A stretch of DNA of 14,100 nucleotides from CAYYAQ01 sp964469555 (GCA_964469555.1 CAYYAQ010000135.1:1-14100), one strand, 5' to 3'; shown: positions 1 through 8,026, numbered from the stretch's first letter. Notes: generated by a model not told the origin, from the sequence alone. Program-made: numbers and translations.

Positions 1-1
1 G

Positions 2-2932
2 AAGGCGGGCAGAGTCTCCGGGATGAAGTACGGAGAGATGGGGCGTTACGCAAACATTATCCGGGCGTTCGACTTCCCTGCCGATCGGGAAGGCATGCCC
101 GATGCGGCTCCGAACTTCTCCGATGTGGCGAGCGATGCGGGGCTCGAACGAACGGTTGGCGGCGTGCCGGGCTGGCCCGGCGAGGACCTGCCGGCGATTC
201 GCCGCAACGGTGCCGCGGCATTTGGTCCGGGTCTCGCAGTTGCCGACGTCGACGGAGACGGTTCGCTCGATGTGTTCATGACCGGCGGGGCCACCGCGGC
301 GGGCGGGTCCGCAGGTGGCGTGCTGTACACGAATGCCGGAGGGCGTTTCTCGATCGTCGAGGATTCCGGTATCGATGGGCGAGGGGCGGTGGGCGCCTAC
401 TTCGGCGACTACGACCGCGACGGCGATCCCGACCTTTTTCTGACGTGTGCCGGTCCCAATCGCCTCTACCAGAACCAGGGTGGCAGGCGTTTCGTCGACG
501 TCACCGCGGCGAGCGGCACCGCCGGCGGACCCTCCCTCAGCGTGGGGGCTTGCTGGGCCGATGCCGACCACGACGGCGACCTGGATCTCTACGTAGCGAA
601 CTTCTGTAGCTGGCCGCTCGCTGAGGATCAGGGTATGGGCAGCCCGAACCCGTTGTGGCGCAACAACGGAGACGGGACGTTCGTCGATGTCGCGAAGGAG
701 ACGGGAATCGACGGCGGCAAGGTGGCGACGATGTCCGTCCTGTACTTCGACGCGGATGCGGACCGCGACCTCGATCTCTACCTGATCAACCATCGCAGTC
801 CGAATCGACTGTTCCTCAACGACCGTGTCGGCAGTTACACACCAGCCGATGCGGGGTATCTCGAATTCGCGGACGACGGCCAGGGTCTCGGTGCGCTGCT
901 CGGCGACGTTGACCAAAACGGCTGGGAGGACGTTCTACTGCTGCGCGGGTCCCTGCCCCCGCGTCTGTTCCTGCAGGTCCGGCGCGGCCGGTTCACCGAG
1001 GACGAGGCGTTCGCGAGCACCGTGGGACTCCTCAGCTCTGCACTCGGCGGGCTCCTGTGCGATCTGGATCTCGACGGAGATCTCGATCTGGTGCTCTTCG
1101 CGACGGGGCTTACGGGGGGCAAGGTGCAGAACAGCATCCTGATGAACCGGGGTGACGGTCAGTTCGGCAAGCCGGTCGCGCTGGGGAAGGAGACCGCACA
1201 GGCCGGCGTTCGTGGTGCGATCGCCGCGGACTTCGATGGCGACGGCTCGTTGGAACTCCTCGTCGCCCGCGCCTCGGCGCCGCTGCAACTGTGGCGGTCG
1301 GATCCAGTCCCGGCTCGGCACTGGCTGACGGTGATCCCGAAGGCCAAGGCCAAGCAAGAGACCAACCCCAATCCCGCAACACAGCTGCGATGGGTCCACG
1401 CCGGAGGCGTCGGCCTGCAGGTCGAAGTGAAGACTGGCGCGCGGTTGCAGGTAGCGAATCTGTCGACGTCCACGGGTTACCTCTCGAGTCCACCGCCGCA
1501 CGCGCATTTCGGACTCGGCAAGCACCAGAAGGGTGACTACGTTCGCCTCGTGTGGCCTGATGCCGTGCTGCAGAGCGAACTCGAAGTCGCTGGCGACCGC
1601 ACGTGGTGGGTCGAGAAGGTGCTGCGCAAGCCGTCGTCGTGTCCGGTATTGTTCAGCTGGGACGGCGATCACTTCGCCTATGTCACGGACTTTCTCGGGG
1701 TCGGTGGCCTCGGGTTCTTCGTGTCCCCGGGCTGCTACGCCCCTCCCGACCCGACTGAGGACGTGCGCATACCCCCCGGACTCGTCGCCGAGAAGGACGG
1801 TCGCTACCTGTTCAGGGTGGCCGAACCACTCGAGGAGGTCACGTATCTGGACAAGCTCGAACTCCGGGTCTACGACCATCCGGCGACCGTCGAGATCTAC
1901 CCGGACGAACGGTTCGCGGAGGGCGAGCCCATGGCGACCGGTCGGCCGATCGCCATCCCCATCGCCCAGAAGATCTTCCCGGTGGCGGCGCACACCGACC
2001 GCGGGGTATCCGTGCTCGACGAATTGCGCGAGATCGACCGGCGTTACGTCGATCCGCCGAAGGATCCGAGGTTCGTCGGCTACGCGCGGGAGCACTGGCT
2101 CGAACTCGACTTCGGCGACCGGCTGAAGACGTTGGATGAGAACAGCGAGCTTCAGATGTGCCTCCACGGCTGGGTCGAGTACACCTACTCCCACGTGAAC
2201 TACGCCGCCTGGCAGGCCGGACTCGAGATGAAGTCGCCTTCGATCGAGGTTCCCGATGGTCGCGGTGGGTGGCGCCCGGTGCTCCCGAGGATGGGTTTCC
2301 CCGCGGGTCTCCCCAGGATGATGACGCTCGACGTCTCGAGTTTGCCGATCCGGAAGACGGGCAAGCTCCGCATCCGCAGTACGATGGAGATCTTCTGGGA
2401 CCAGATCTTCCTTGCCGACGTCACGGACACGGAAACCGTCCCGGGACCGGGATCGGGGAAGGTCGTGCGGCACGTCCTTCGCCCTCGCGTGGCAGAACTC
2501 CGTCACCTTGGATATCCACGGGAGTACTCACCCGATGGTTGCGACCCGACACAGTTCGACTACCGGCGCATCGATCCCGGCGTGGGCTTCAAGAACCTGA
2601 CCGGAGACTACACACGCCTCGGCGACGTGCGACCGCTGCTTGCCGCTGCTGACGACCGTTTCGTGATCATGGGCAAGGGCGAGGAGATCGCCCTCGAGTT
2701 CGACGCGAGTGCCCTCCCGACGTTGAGACCGGGCTACACCCGTACCCTCGTCCTCCACTCGGACGGCTACTGCAAGGACATGGATCTCTACACCGCGTAT
2801 CCGGACACCGTCGGTCCGCTGCCCTGGCACGGTATGAAGAACTACCCGCCGGCGAGGGAGAATCCGCGCGAAAAGGAGCTACGGGAGTACCGCCGCAAAT
2901 GGAACACACGGCGCGTGGGCGGGAAGTGGTAG
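2..2932 (+). CDS. CRTAC1-family FG-GAP/VCBS repeat protein with ASPIC/UnbV domain and large C-terminal domain, probably 5'-partial
   Basis: This is probably an exported or surface-associated beta-propeller protein; its substrate is unknown. The reading frame is open from base 2, and the first ATG (base 23) has no ribosome binding site and no signal peptide, so the true start is likely upstream of the window. Numbering from that ATG, calcium-loop-like FG-GAP/VCBS repeats fill about residues 70-425, for example VADVDGDGSLDV, DYDRDGDPDLFL, DADHDGDLDLYV and DLDLDGDLDLVL. An ASPIC/UnbV-type segment follows at about 458-525, ending near HFGLGKHQKGDYVRLVWPD. From about 536 to the end is a roughly 430-residue region starting CPVLFSWDGDHFAYVTDFLG. 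I recognise that type of region as a C-terminal extension of many planctomycete and acidobacterial CRTAC1 proteins. The gene converges on another CRTAC1 gene 25 bp away. The family call is strong; the biochemical role is not known. Confidence 0.88.
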   Translation, partial: KAGRVSGMKYGEMGRYANIIRAFDFPADREGMPDAAPNFSDVASDAGLERTVGGVPGWPGEDLPAIRRNGAAAFGPGLAVADVDGDGSLDVFMTGGATAAGGSAGGVLYTNAGGRFSIVEDSGIDGRGAVGAYFGDYDRDGDPDLFLTCAGPNRLYQNQGGRRFVDVTAASGTAGGPSLSVGACWADADHDGDLDLYVANFCSWPLAEDQGMGSPNPLWRNNGDGTFVDVAKETGIDGGKVATMSVLYFDADADRDLDLYLINHRSPNRLFLNDRVGSYTPADAGYLEFADDGQGLGALLGDVDQNGWEDVLLLRGSLPPRLFLQVRRGRFTEDEAFASTVGLLSSALGGLLCDLDLDGDLDLVLFATGLTGGKVQNSILMNRGDGQFGKPVALGKETAQAGVRGAIAADFDGDGSLELLVARASAPLQLWRSDPVPARHWLTVIPKAKAKQETNPNPATQLRWVHAGGVGLQVEVKTGARLQVANLSTSTGYLSSPPPHAHFGLGKHQKGDYVRLVWPDAVLQSELEVAGDRTWWVEKVLRKPSSCPVLFSWDGDHFAYVTDFLGVGGLGFFVSPGCYAPPDPTEDVRIPPGLVAEKDGRYLFRVAEPLEEVTYLDKLELRVYDHPATVEIYPDERFAEGEPMATGRPIAIPIAQKIFPVAAHTDRGVSVLDELREIDRRYVDPPKDPRFVGYAREHWLELDFGDRLKTLDENSELQMCLHGWVEYTYSHVNYAAWQAGLEMKSPSIEVPDGRGGWRPVLPRMGFPAGLPRMMTLDVSSLPIRKTGKLRIRSTMEIFWDQIFLADVTDTETVPGPGSGKVVRHVLRPRVAELRHLGYPREYSPDGCDPTQFDYRRIDPGVGFKNLTGDYTRLGDVRPLLAAADDRFVIMGKGEEIALEFDASALPTLRPGYTRTLVLHSDGYCKDMDLYTAYPDTVGPLPWHGMKNYPPARENPREKELREYRRKWNTRRVGGKW

Positions 2933-2957
2933 GGCTGAACCGATTCCGCGAGCCGGC

Positions 2958-5297
2958 TTAGCCGCCGAGCTTCACGGTCTTCGCCGGGACGATCCTCGCG
3001 ACCGTCTCGTCCTCGACGATGCGGTAGACGCAATCGACCGCGAGCCCCCGAAACGTCTGCGCGCGGCCGGTCGCCGGCCAGAAGATCTCCACGGATTCGA
3101 TCTGCTCCGCCTTGCCGAGCCCGATCGTCTGGCGCAGCGGGTTGGCGCCGAAGCTTCCGCCGCTGTTGACGTCCCGGAAGACAGAGCGGGTTCGATCTCC
3201 CGCCTTGACCTCGACCCGGATGCGCGCGCCGATCGCCGCGCGGTTGGACGTCTGGCCCTGAAGCTCGATGCCGATCCAGTGGTTTCCAAATCCGGGGTTC
3301 TCGTAGAGCGCGTCGCCGAACCTGTCGCCGGCGAATGCGCCGCCCATCTGTTCGAAGATGTCCGCGTCGCCGTCGTTGTCGAGGTCCGCGAAGGCCACGC
3401 CGTGGCCCTTCTGCAGGTGGCCGAATCCCCCCGCCATCGTCACGTCCACAAATCCCTTCCCACCGCGGTTGAGGAACATCAGGTTCGGCATCAGGCTCGC
3501 GTATTCCGGGTCGCCGGTGCCGAGGTAGAAGTCGAGGTAGCCGTCGTTGTCCAGGTCGCCGAAGTTCGAGCCCATCGGCAACATCGGGTAGTGGAGACCC
3601 TGTTCCTTCGCGACGTCCGTGAATCCGCCCTTGCCGTCGCCGCGGTACAGGCACGCCGGTTCGTAGTCCGGCGATTGCGCCAGGTAGTGCGCGACCATGT
3701 TGTCGACGCGTCCGGTGTAGCTGGCGACGAAGAGATCCAACACGCCGTCGTTGTCGAAATCCCAGAACCACGTCGGGAAACTGACGCTCGGCTTCGTCAC
3801 GTTCAAGGCGGGAGCGACATCCGTGAACGTGCCATCGCGGTTGTTCCGGTAGAGGCGGTTGGGTGCCCCGTAGTTCGACACGTAGAGGTCGGGAAAACGA
3901 TCGCGGTCGAAGTCTCCCCACGACACGCCCTTCGCGAAGCGGAAGTTCTGCACACCGGCGTCCGTCGCGACATCCGTGAACGTGCCATCGCCGTTGTTGC
4001 GGAAGAGCTGGGATGGGGCGTGCATCTCCCCCGCATGCTCGTTGCCGATGTAGAGGTCCAGGTCGCCGTCGTTGTCGTAGTCGGCGAAGCCCGCAGCCTG
4101 CGTCGGGTAACGCGCGTTGTCGAGTCCAGCCAACAACGTGACGTCCGTGAACGTGCCATCGCCGTTGTTGCGGATGAGTGAGTTCGGGTGTTGCCCGGAG
4201 ACCCCGAGCCAGGCACCGCGGAGTACGAAGATGTCGAGGTTGCCGTCGTTGTCGTAGTCCGTCTGGAGGATGTTCAGGCCACCGCGGAGCCCGTTCAGCC
4301 CCGCCGACACCGTGTGGTTGGAGAACGTGCCGTCCGCGTCGTTCCGGAAGAACTGAATCTGTTCGCGTGGGTCCCAACTCGAAGTGACGATGTCGAAGTT
4401 GCCGTCGTTGTCGAAGTCGTCGACGATGGCACCGCCACAGAGGTTGAACGTATCCAGGCCGAGCTTCGGCGCGACATTCACGAACCGCGGGAAGTCCATC
4501 GTCGATTCGAACGCCGCAGGAGGGATCAGGATCCCCCGGGGCACATCGCCGGGGTAGCCGCCGAGAGTCATGTAGGTGAAGTTGATCAACCACCTCGCCG
4601 CCAGCTCGATCTGGATGTCGCCCGAGCAGCATGCACACTTGTTCAACTTGATGAAGGGGGTGGACGGGTCCTTGCGCCGGTTGTCCAGATCGACTTGCAT
4701 CAACTCGCCGAGGTACTGGAGGGCCTTGTGCGGTGCTTCCAGTTTCGCGTACAGCGCACCGGGCTGCAGTGGCAGGATGGCGTTCTCCGGCCGGGGGGCC
4801 GCGCACCAATTCTCGGTTTCGCCGAGCCGCGTGTAGGCGACGGCGAGCTTGAACTTGATGTAGTCCGCCGTCTGTGCATCGAGCTTGGCTGCGGGGATGA
4901 GTTCGTACGCCCGGGTGATGCAGGAGATCGCGGGGCGGAGATTGCCCAGCCTGAGTTCATCGAGGCCGGTCTCGAAGTTCCTGCTGCACAACTCGCGGGC
5001 ACTCGCCTGCGGACTCGTGTTCTGCAGGGCGCGCCGCAGACGACGGGCGTGCTGATCGCCGAGGTAGGGGTGCTCGTCCCCGGTGCGGTCGGCGATCCAG
5101 TTCAGTTCCTGGACCATCTGCGCGTGGCTCTGGGCTGGCGTGGTCGGGGCGGGACGGCCGGCCCGCGCGGAACCTGACTCGGCGGTGCCGGTCGCGTTGC
5201 CGAAGTACCAGATCACGAGACCGACCGCCGCGAGGACCAGCACGATCAACGCTGCGACGACCACACGGTCTGGTTCCTGGTCAGGGGTCTTGGGCAT
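2958..5297 (-). CDS. Membrane-anchored CRTAC1-family FG-GAP/VCBS repeat protein with ASPIC/UnbV C-terminus
   Basis: The 779-residue product from ATG 5297 starts MPKTPDQEPDR and then has one hydrophobic segment at about residues 12-33 (VVVAALIVLVLAAVGLVIWY). It is therefore predicted to be inner-membrane anchored with the bulk outside the cytoplasm. Residues about 55-210 are helical and TPR-like (for example FKLAVAYTRLGETENW). An unusual Cys cluster, CACC, lies at 221-224. FG-GAP/VCBS repeats cover about 285-665 (DFDNDGNFDI, DYDNDGDLDLYI, DLDNDGYLDFYL, with recurring NNGDGTFTDV strands). An ASPIC/UnbV segment ends the protein (about 685-760: AAIGARIRVEVKAGDR, LRQTIGLGKAEQIESVEIFW). An in-frame ATG at 5357 would add 20 residues. 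Neither start has a clear ribosome binding site; I prefer 5297 because it puts the membrane segment near the N-terminus. Function beyond binding or adhesion is not deducible. Confidence 0.88.
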   Translation of the reverse strand: MPKTPDQEPDRVVVAALIVLVLAAVGLVIWYFGNATGTAESGSARAGRPAPTTPAQSHAQMVQELNWIADRTGDEHPYLGDQHARRLRRALQNTSPQASARELCSRNFETGLDELRLGNLRPAISCITRAYELIPAAKLDAQTADYIKFKLAVAYTRLGETENWCAAPRPENAILPLQPGALYAKLEAPHKALQYLGELMQVDLDNRRKDPSTPFIKLNKCACCSGDIQIELAARWLINFTYMTLGGYPGDVPRGILIPPAAFESTMDFPRFVNVAPKLGLDTFNLCGGAIVDDFDNDGNFDIVTSSWDPREQIQFFRNDADGTFSNHTVSAGLNGLRGGLNILQTDYDNDGNLDIFVLRGAWLGVSGQHPNSLIRNNGDGTFTDVTLLAGLDNARYPTQAAGFADYDNDGDLDLYIGNEHAGEMHAPSQLFRNNGDGTFTDVATDAGVQNFRFAKGVSWGDFDRDRFPDLYVSNYGAPNRLYRNNRDGTFTDVAPALNVTKPSVSFPTWFWDFDNDGVLDLFVASYTGRVDNMVAHYLAQSPDYEPACLYRGDGKGGFTDVAKEQGLHYPMLPMGSNFGDLDNDGYLDFYLGTGDPEYASLMPNLMFLNRGGKGFVDVTMAGGFGHLQKGHGVAFADLDNDGDADIFEQMGGAFAGDRFGDALYENPGFGNHWIGIELQGQTSNRAAIGARIRVEVKAGDRTRSVFRDVNSGGSFGANPLRQTIGLGKAEQIESVEIFWPATGRAQTFRGLAVDCVYRIVEDETVARIVPAKTVKLGG
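3820..4174 (-). repeat. Near-identical 31-bp direct repeats inside the VCBS-coding region
   Basis: A 31-bp unit coding for the RNNGDGTFTD strand is perfectly repeated at 3973-4003 and 4144-4174. A third copy at 3820-3850 carries three mismatches. Spacings are 153 and 171 bp, both whole codons. Repeat proteins usually diverge at synonymous sites, so identical DNA suggests recent duplication or gene conversion among the propeller blades. Confidence 0.85.
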
Positions 5298-5305
5298 GCT
5301 CTGCT

Positions 5306-5377
5306 GTACGCTCGCCGCGCCGACGACCTTCTCGCCACGCTGTGCATGTTCGGCCATGGTCTGTGCGGCGAGCGTAC
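5306..5377. repeat. Inverted repeat with 13-bp perfect arms at the start of the minus-strand CRTAC1 gene
   Basis: GTACGCTCGCCGC at 5306-5318 is the exact reverse complement of 5365-5377. Extending inward to 5324 and 5359 keeps 17 of 19 positions. The two candidate start codons of the neighbouring gene flank the inner arm: ATG 5357 sits in the loop and ATG 5297 lies nine bases beyond the hairpin. In the transcript this could fold into a strong stem that hides or exposes a start. As DNA it could be a paired protein-binding site. Confidence 0.75.
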
Positions 5378-5398
5378 TGCTCGATTTGCAGCCGTCCA
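5371..5398 (-). promoter_or_regulatory. Weak candidate sigma70-type promoter for the minus-strand CRTAC1 gene
   Basis: Read on the minus strand, TGGACG (5398-5393) and TACGCT (5376-5371) are separated by 16 bases. The -10 lies within one arm of the inverted repeat at 5306-5377. Each box matches its consensus only partly, so this is a suggestion. Transcription from here would leave about 65 bases before ATG 5297. Confidence 0.25.
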
Positions 5399-5718
5399 GG
5401 CCTGGCATCCGGCGCGTGCCGCGTCGATGTCCCTGTTCGGCTCCTGCTGACGTGCGCGAGAGTGTTCGCCGGTCACCCGATGTCGATCGAGCCTTGCGGC
5501 GCGGCGTCGGACCGTCGTGATCGCGATGGGGATGGGTAGCATCTGCGGCGTGGTCCCCCCGCGTTCCGTTGTTCTCCTCGTTCTCGTCACGGCTTGCTCG
5601 ACCGGTCTCTCGCGGGCTGTGGTCACGACGCAGCCGCAGCGGAACTTCGGGTCGACTTGCGTGCTGGACGCACGCCACGCAGCAAGTGGGGCGGCACGCG
5701 GCGGACGGAGGTATGACC

Positions 5719-6041
5719 GTGACCACATTTTCCCATCCACAACAATTGACCATACCTCGAGGCGACAGCGACGCGCCCAAAACCAACTGGAAGCAGCTTG
5801 GCGCCCTGACGGTGGTGGTCGTGTGCGGGTGGTTCCTGCTACGGGATCGGAACGCGACCACCAAAGCCCAGGACCTGACGCAGCAGATCCGGCACTATCG
5901 CAAGCTGCTGGCCGAAACGAAGCGCACGAACCCCGGCAACACGGTTCATCGCGACGAACTCATGACCAAGATTCACGCGATCCTGGACAACGCCGAAGCG
6001 CCGGTCGATACAAGAATCTCTACAAGCTCGCAGTTCGGTAG
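5719..6041 (+). pseudogene. Broken N-terminal remnant of a membrane-anchored CRTAC1-like gene
   Basis: GTG 5719 has GGAGG at 5707-5711, seven bases upstream; ATG 5713 lies too close to that site. The product has a membrane segment (ALTVVVVCGWFLL) followed by charged helices to ILDNAEAP. Near 5990-6010 the coding character moves to the adjacent frame, which reads RYKNLYKLAVR and stops at 6041. The rejoined protein, about 107 residues, resembles the N-terminus of CRTAC1 proteins: an anchor, a linker, then the first helix of the TPR-like region (compare ARELCSRNFETGLDELRLGN in the neighbouring gene). No FG-GAP part follows. The alternatives are a functional small membrane protein or a sequencing indel. 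The family assignment rests on weak eye-level similarity. Confidence 0.45.
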
Positions 6042-6073
6042 ATCGGCGGGACTGCACGGCGACGTGAGGGTGC

Positions 6074-6079
6074 TAGACT
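6074..6079 (+). promoter_or_regulatory. Candidate -10 box (TAGACT) for the M64 peptidase gene
   Basis: TAGACT lies about 65 bases before the preferred GTG start. The TANNCT pattern is shared with the other candidate -10 boxes in this window (TAGCCT, TATCCT, TATGCT, TAGGCT). No convincing -35 is seen at 16-18 bases, so support is limited. Confidence 0.3.
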
Positions 6080-6131
6080 GTACGCTGGCCAACGGGAGAA
6101 CGGACTTGGCGCGCGACCTGAAAAGTCGTGC

Positions 6132-6136
6132 AGGAG
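6132..6136 (+). promoter_or_regulatory. Ribosome binding site AGGAG deciding the GTG start at 6145
   Basis: AGGAG ends eight bases before GTG 6145. It is one of the few good Shine-Dalgarno sequences in the window and supports this start over the more upstream in-frame candidates. Confidence 0.65.
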
Positions 6137-6144
6137 CACCGACT

Positions 6145-7518
6145 GTGAACTCCCTCGTTGTTTCGTGCCGGACAACCCGGTTCCTGATCACGCTACCACT
6201 GCTCGCCGCAACACTCGCGGCGCAGGATGTCGAGACCAAGGCGGCCATCGAGCTCGCGAAGGCCATGGAATCGGCGAGCAAGGGTCACTACTCGAGAGCC
6301 GTCGCAACCTACAAGCGCATCGCCAAGAAGTGGCCGGCAACCGGAGCGGGCGTGGTCGCACTCGAACGCTCCGGAGCGACGGCCTTCCTCGGCTGGTCCG
6401 ATGTCGTGCGGCACGGTCCTTCGCCGAATCGGCTCGATGTCGTACTGATGGGCGACGGGTATCGGCTGGGCGACCAGAACGAATTCGATGACGTCGCGAA
6501 GTCGATCCCCAAGCTGTTCAAGAACCACAAGGTGCTCGGCGAGTACTACTCGTATCACAACTTTCTTCGCGCCAACCTTCGCAGCAAGGACCAGGGCGTG
6601 AGCGGGTTCGGCCGCAAGAAACAGACGGCCTTGGGCGGTCGCATCGCGGGCAAGGTGCAAGGCCAGGTCGGTGTGGACCTGGGAAGAGTGCGCCACTATC
6701 TGGCGGAAGTCGAAGGCAGCGACGGCCTCGCCATCGCAATCGTGAAGTCAGGATCGATGGGCACCGGCGGCGCGGGGGTGGCCGCGATCGGCGGCCGCAG
6801 TGACGACACCGTGATCCACGAGTGGGGCCATGCATTCGCGGGACTGTCCGACGAGTACTCGGCGTTCACCGGTCATCGCGGTCCGGCTCGCAGCACGATC
6901 AACATCAGCCGGTTCAAGGATCCGAAGCGCGCCCCGTGGTACCACTTCATCAAGCGAAGGGTCCCCGGCGTGGGAACGTACCGCGGTGGTGATGGGCGGA
7001 TCAAGGGCGTGTGGCGACCGACGGCGAGCGGCTGCGCGATGATGGGCGGCGTGATCTTCTGTCCGGTCTGTCGCGAGGAGATCCTGCTGCGGATCTACCG
7101 CTACGTCGATCCGATCGACGACGCGGAGCCGAAAGTGACGAAGCCACTTCGGGGCAAGGGTCCGTTCAAGTTCAAGGTGACCCTCATGAAGCCGAAGACC
7201 CACGGCCTGAGCATCACCTGGTATGTCCTGGAAGGGCAGAACCGCATTCGTCCGACTGGCGTCGGTCCCTTCAAGGACCGCCAGACTCGCGGCAGGCTGC
7301 AACCGATCGCGATCAAGCCGAGGAAGAAGCGCGCGAGTACGGCTCGCCCGGTTCAGTCGTTCAAGTTCGAGAAGAAGAAGCTCGCCGCTGGCACTTACCA
7401 GGTGGTCTGCCGCGTGGAGGATCGGGCGAAGCCATCGGGGCAGCAGCACCCGTGGGTGCTGAAGGACCCGAAGCAACTCCTGTGGTCCGAGCGATGCTGG
7501 ACGGTGGAGTTGCGGTAG
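6145..7518 (+). CDS. Secreted M64-family (IgA peptidase-like) zinc metallopeptidase
   Basis: Start choice: GTG 6145 has AGGAG eight bases upstream and opens a clear signal peptide (MNSLVVSCRTTRFLITLPLL then AATLAAQ). The frame is open further upstream, but that part belongs to a gene remnant. The mature 457-residue precursor has a short TPR-like helical stretch (about 30-75), then the M64 catalytic domain beginning NRLDVVLMGDGY (about 94). The zinc site HEWGHAFAGLSDEY places H225, E226, H229 and D236 in an HExxHxxxGxxD pattern. A downstream SGCAMMGG is a plausible Met-turn and PVCREEILLRIY closes the domain. The last ~125 residues look like a beta-sandwich. The expected role is endopeptidase action on extracellular or periplasmic protein; the family name comes from an IgA-cleaving member, so IgA is not implied as substrate. 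Confidence 0.88.
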   Translation: MNSLVVSCRTTRFLITLPLLAATLAAQDVETKAAIELAKAMESASKGHYSRAVATYKRIAKKWPATGAGVVALERSGATAFLGWSDVVRHGPSPNRLDVVLMGDGYRLGDQNEFDDVAKSIPKLFKNHKVLGEYYSYHNFLRANLRSKDQGVSGFGRKKQTALGGRIAGKVQGQVGVDLGRVRHYLAEVEGSDGLAIAIVKSGSMGTGGAGVAAIGGRSDDTVIHEWGHAFAGLSDEYSAFTGHRGPARSTINISRFKDPKRAPWYHFIKRRVPGVGTYRGGDGRIKGVWRPTASGCAMMGGVIFCPVCREEILLRIYRYVDPIDDAEPKVTKPLRGKGPFKFKVTLMKPKTHGLSITWYVLEGQNRIRPTGVGPFKDRQTRGRLQPIAIKPRKKRASTARPVQSFKFEKKKLAAGTYQVVCRVEDRAKPSGQQHPWVLKDPKQLLWSERCWTVELR

Positions 7519-7554
7519 CGCGTCCAAACCGCGAATCAGAACAGTCAGCGGCGC

Positions 7555-7610
7555 TGTCGGGGTTCTTGCTGGGGGAGCCGCCGGAATTGCAGATTGGAAC
7601 GTCTAGCCTC
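7555..7610 (+). repeat. Conserved 56-bp upstream element, copy 1
   Basis: It is 49/56 identical by eye to copy 3 (13052-13107), with no gaps. The invariant blocks of the two are TGTCGGG at element positions 1-7, TTCTT at 9-13, CCGGAATTGCAG at 27-38 and TTGGAACGTCTA at 40-51. A TAGCCT hexamer lies at 7604-7609. The element ends 37 bases before the ATG of the truncated propeller gene. Confidence 0.8.
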
Positions 7611-7647
7611 CGACATCGATGCTCTGAGGACTTCTACACTCTCGGCG

Positions 7648-8016
7648 ATGGCCCGATCCTTCTTCTTATTGACATTGGCGCTCAGCCTCCCGCTCACGGC
7701 CCAGTGCATTACGTACGGGCCGTTCAAGTCGAAAGGGCGTGTGGTCAAGGGCCTGAAACCCACGGGTACGTTGTCCGAGATTTCCGGTATCGTGGTCAGC
7801 CGCCATAACGAAGGAGTGATCTGGGCACACGATGACGCCAACAATGGCCCCTACCTGGTTGCGCTGCGAGGCGATGGCAGTCTCGCTCAGCAGTATCGGG
7901 TCGCTGGTGTGGTCAACAGGGACTGGGAGGATCTGTCGATCGGGCCGGGCCCGGTTTCGGGCCGGAGTTATCTCTACATCGCTGATACCGGGTCGCGCAT
8001 TATCGAAACGCCGTGA
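7648..8016 (+). CDS. Secreted beta-propeller-like protein, C-terminally truncated
   Basis: The 122-residue product starts with a clear signal peptide (MARSFFLLTLALSLPLTAQC). The mature part has a recognisable N-terminal blade pattern: EISGIVVSRHNEGVIWAHDD, then NNGPYLVALRGDGS, then NRDWEDLSIGPGP and YLYIADTG. In full-length relatives that I recall as secreted esterase-like-phytase or propeller proteins, this corresponds to ...SRRxPGVLWTHNDSG...DWEDIAxGPG...YLYVGDIGDN and is followed by 150 or more further residues. Here it stops eight residues after YIADTG. The stop codon lies inside the extended part of the next 56-bp element, so the gene appears cut at that junction. It is probably non-functional, but the start, signal peptide and upstream element are intact. 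The family name is tentative. Confidence 0.6.
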   Translation: MARSFFLLTLALSLPLTAQCITYGPFKSKGRVVKGLKPTGTLSEISGIVVSRHNEGVIWAHDDANNGPYLVALRGDGSLAQQYRVAGVVNRDWEDLSIGPGPVSGRSYLYIADTGSRIIETP

Positions 8017-8026
8017 CTGGCGGCGA

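Larger units (their letters stand above)
5298..5712. other. Divergent intergenic region (415 bp)
   Basis: No gene is supported here. The region holds the inverted repeat and the weak promoter described separately. It also holds a small perfect hairpin at 5659-5675 (GCGTGC, five-base loop, GCACGC). Open frames on both strands give arginine- or proline-rich translations with no recognisable family. One plus-strand frame (from about 5532) shows a short hydrophobic run ending LVTAC, like a lipobox, but the sequence after it looks non-coding. Confidence 0.6.

Noticed and set aside
935..2506. 523-codon minus-strand open frame opposite the first CRTAC1 gene
   Set aside because: It is antisense to a well-supported repeat protein. 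Its composition mirrors the GC-rich complementary codons and it has no domain.
3279..4181. 300-codon plus-strand open frame rich in EVAVVV repeats
   Set aside because: It is the antisense shadow of the VCBS repeats in the minus-strand CRTAC1 gene.
5517..5720. Plus-strand frame with a hydrophobic run ending LVTAC, like a lipoprotein signal
   Set aside because: Downstream translation is arginine- and glutamine-rich shadow sequence. No ribosome binding site and no family resemblance.
7569..7596. Possible sigma54 (-24/-12) promoter in the 56-bp element, from TTGCAG
   Set aside because: The GG dinucleotide needed ten bases before GC is missing in all three copies.
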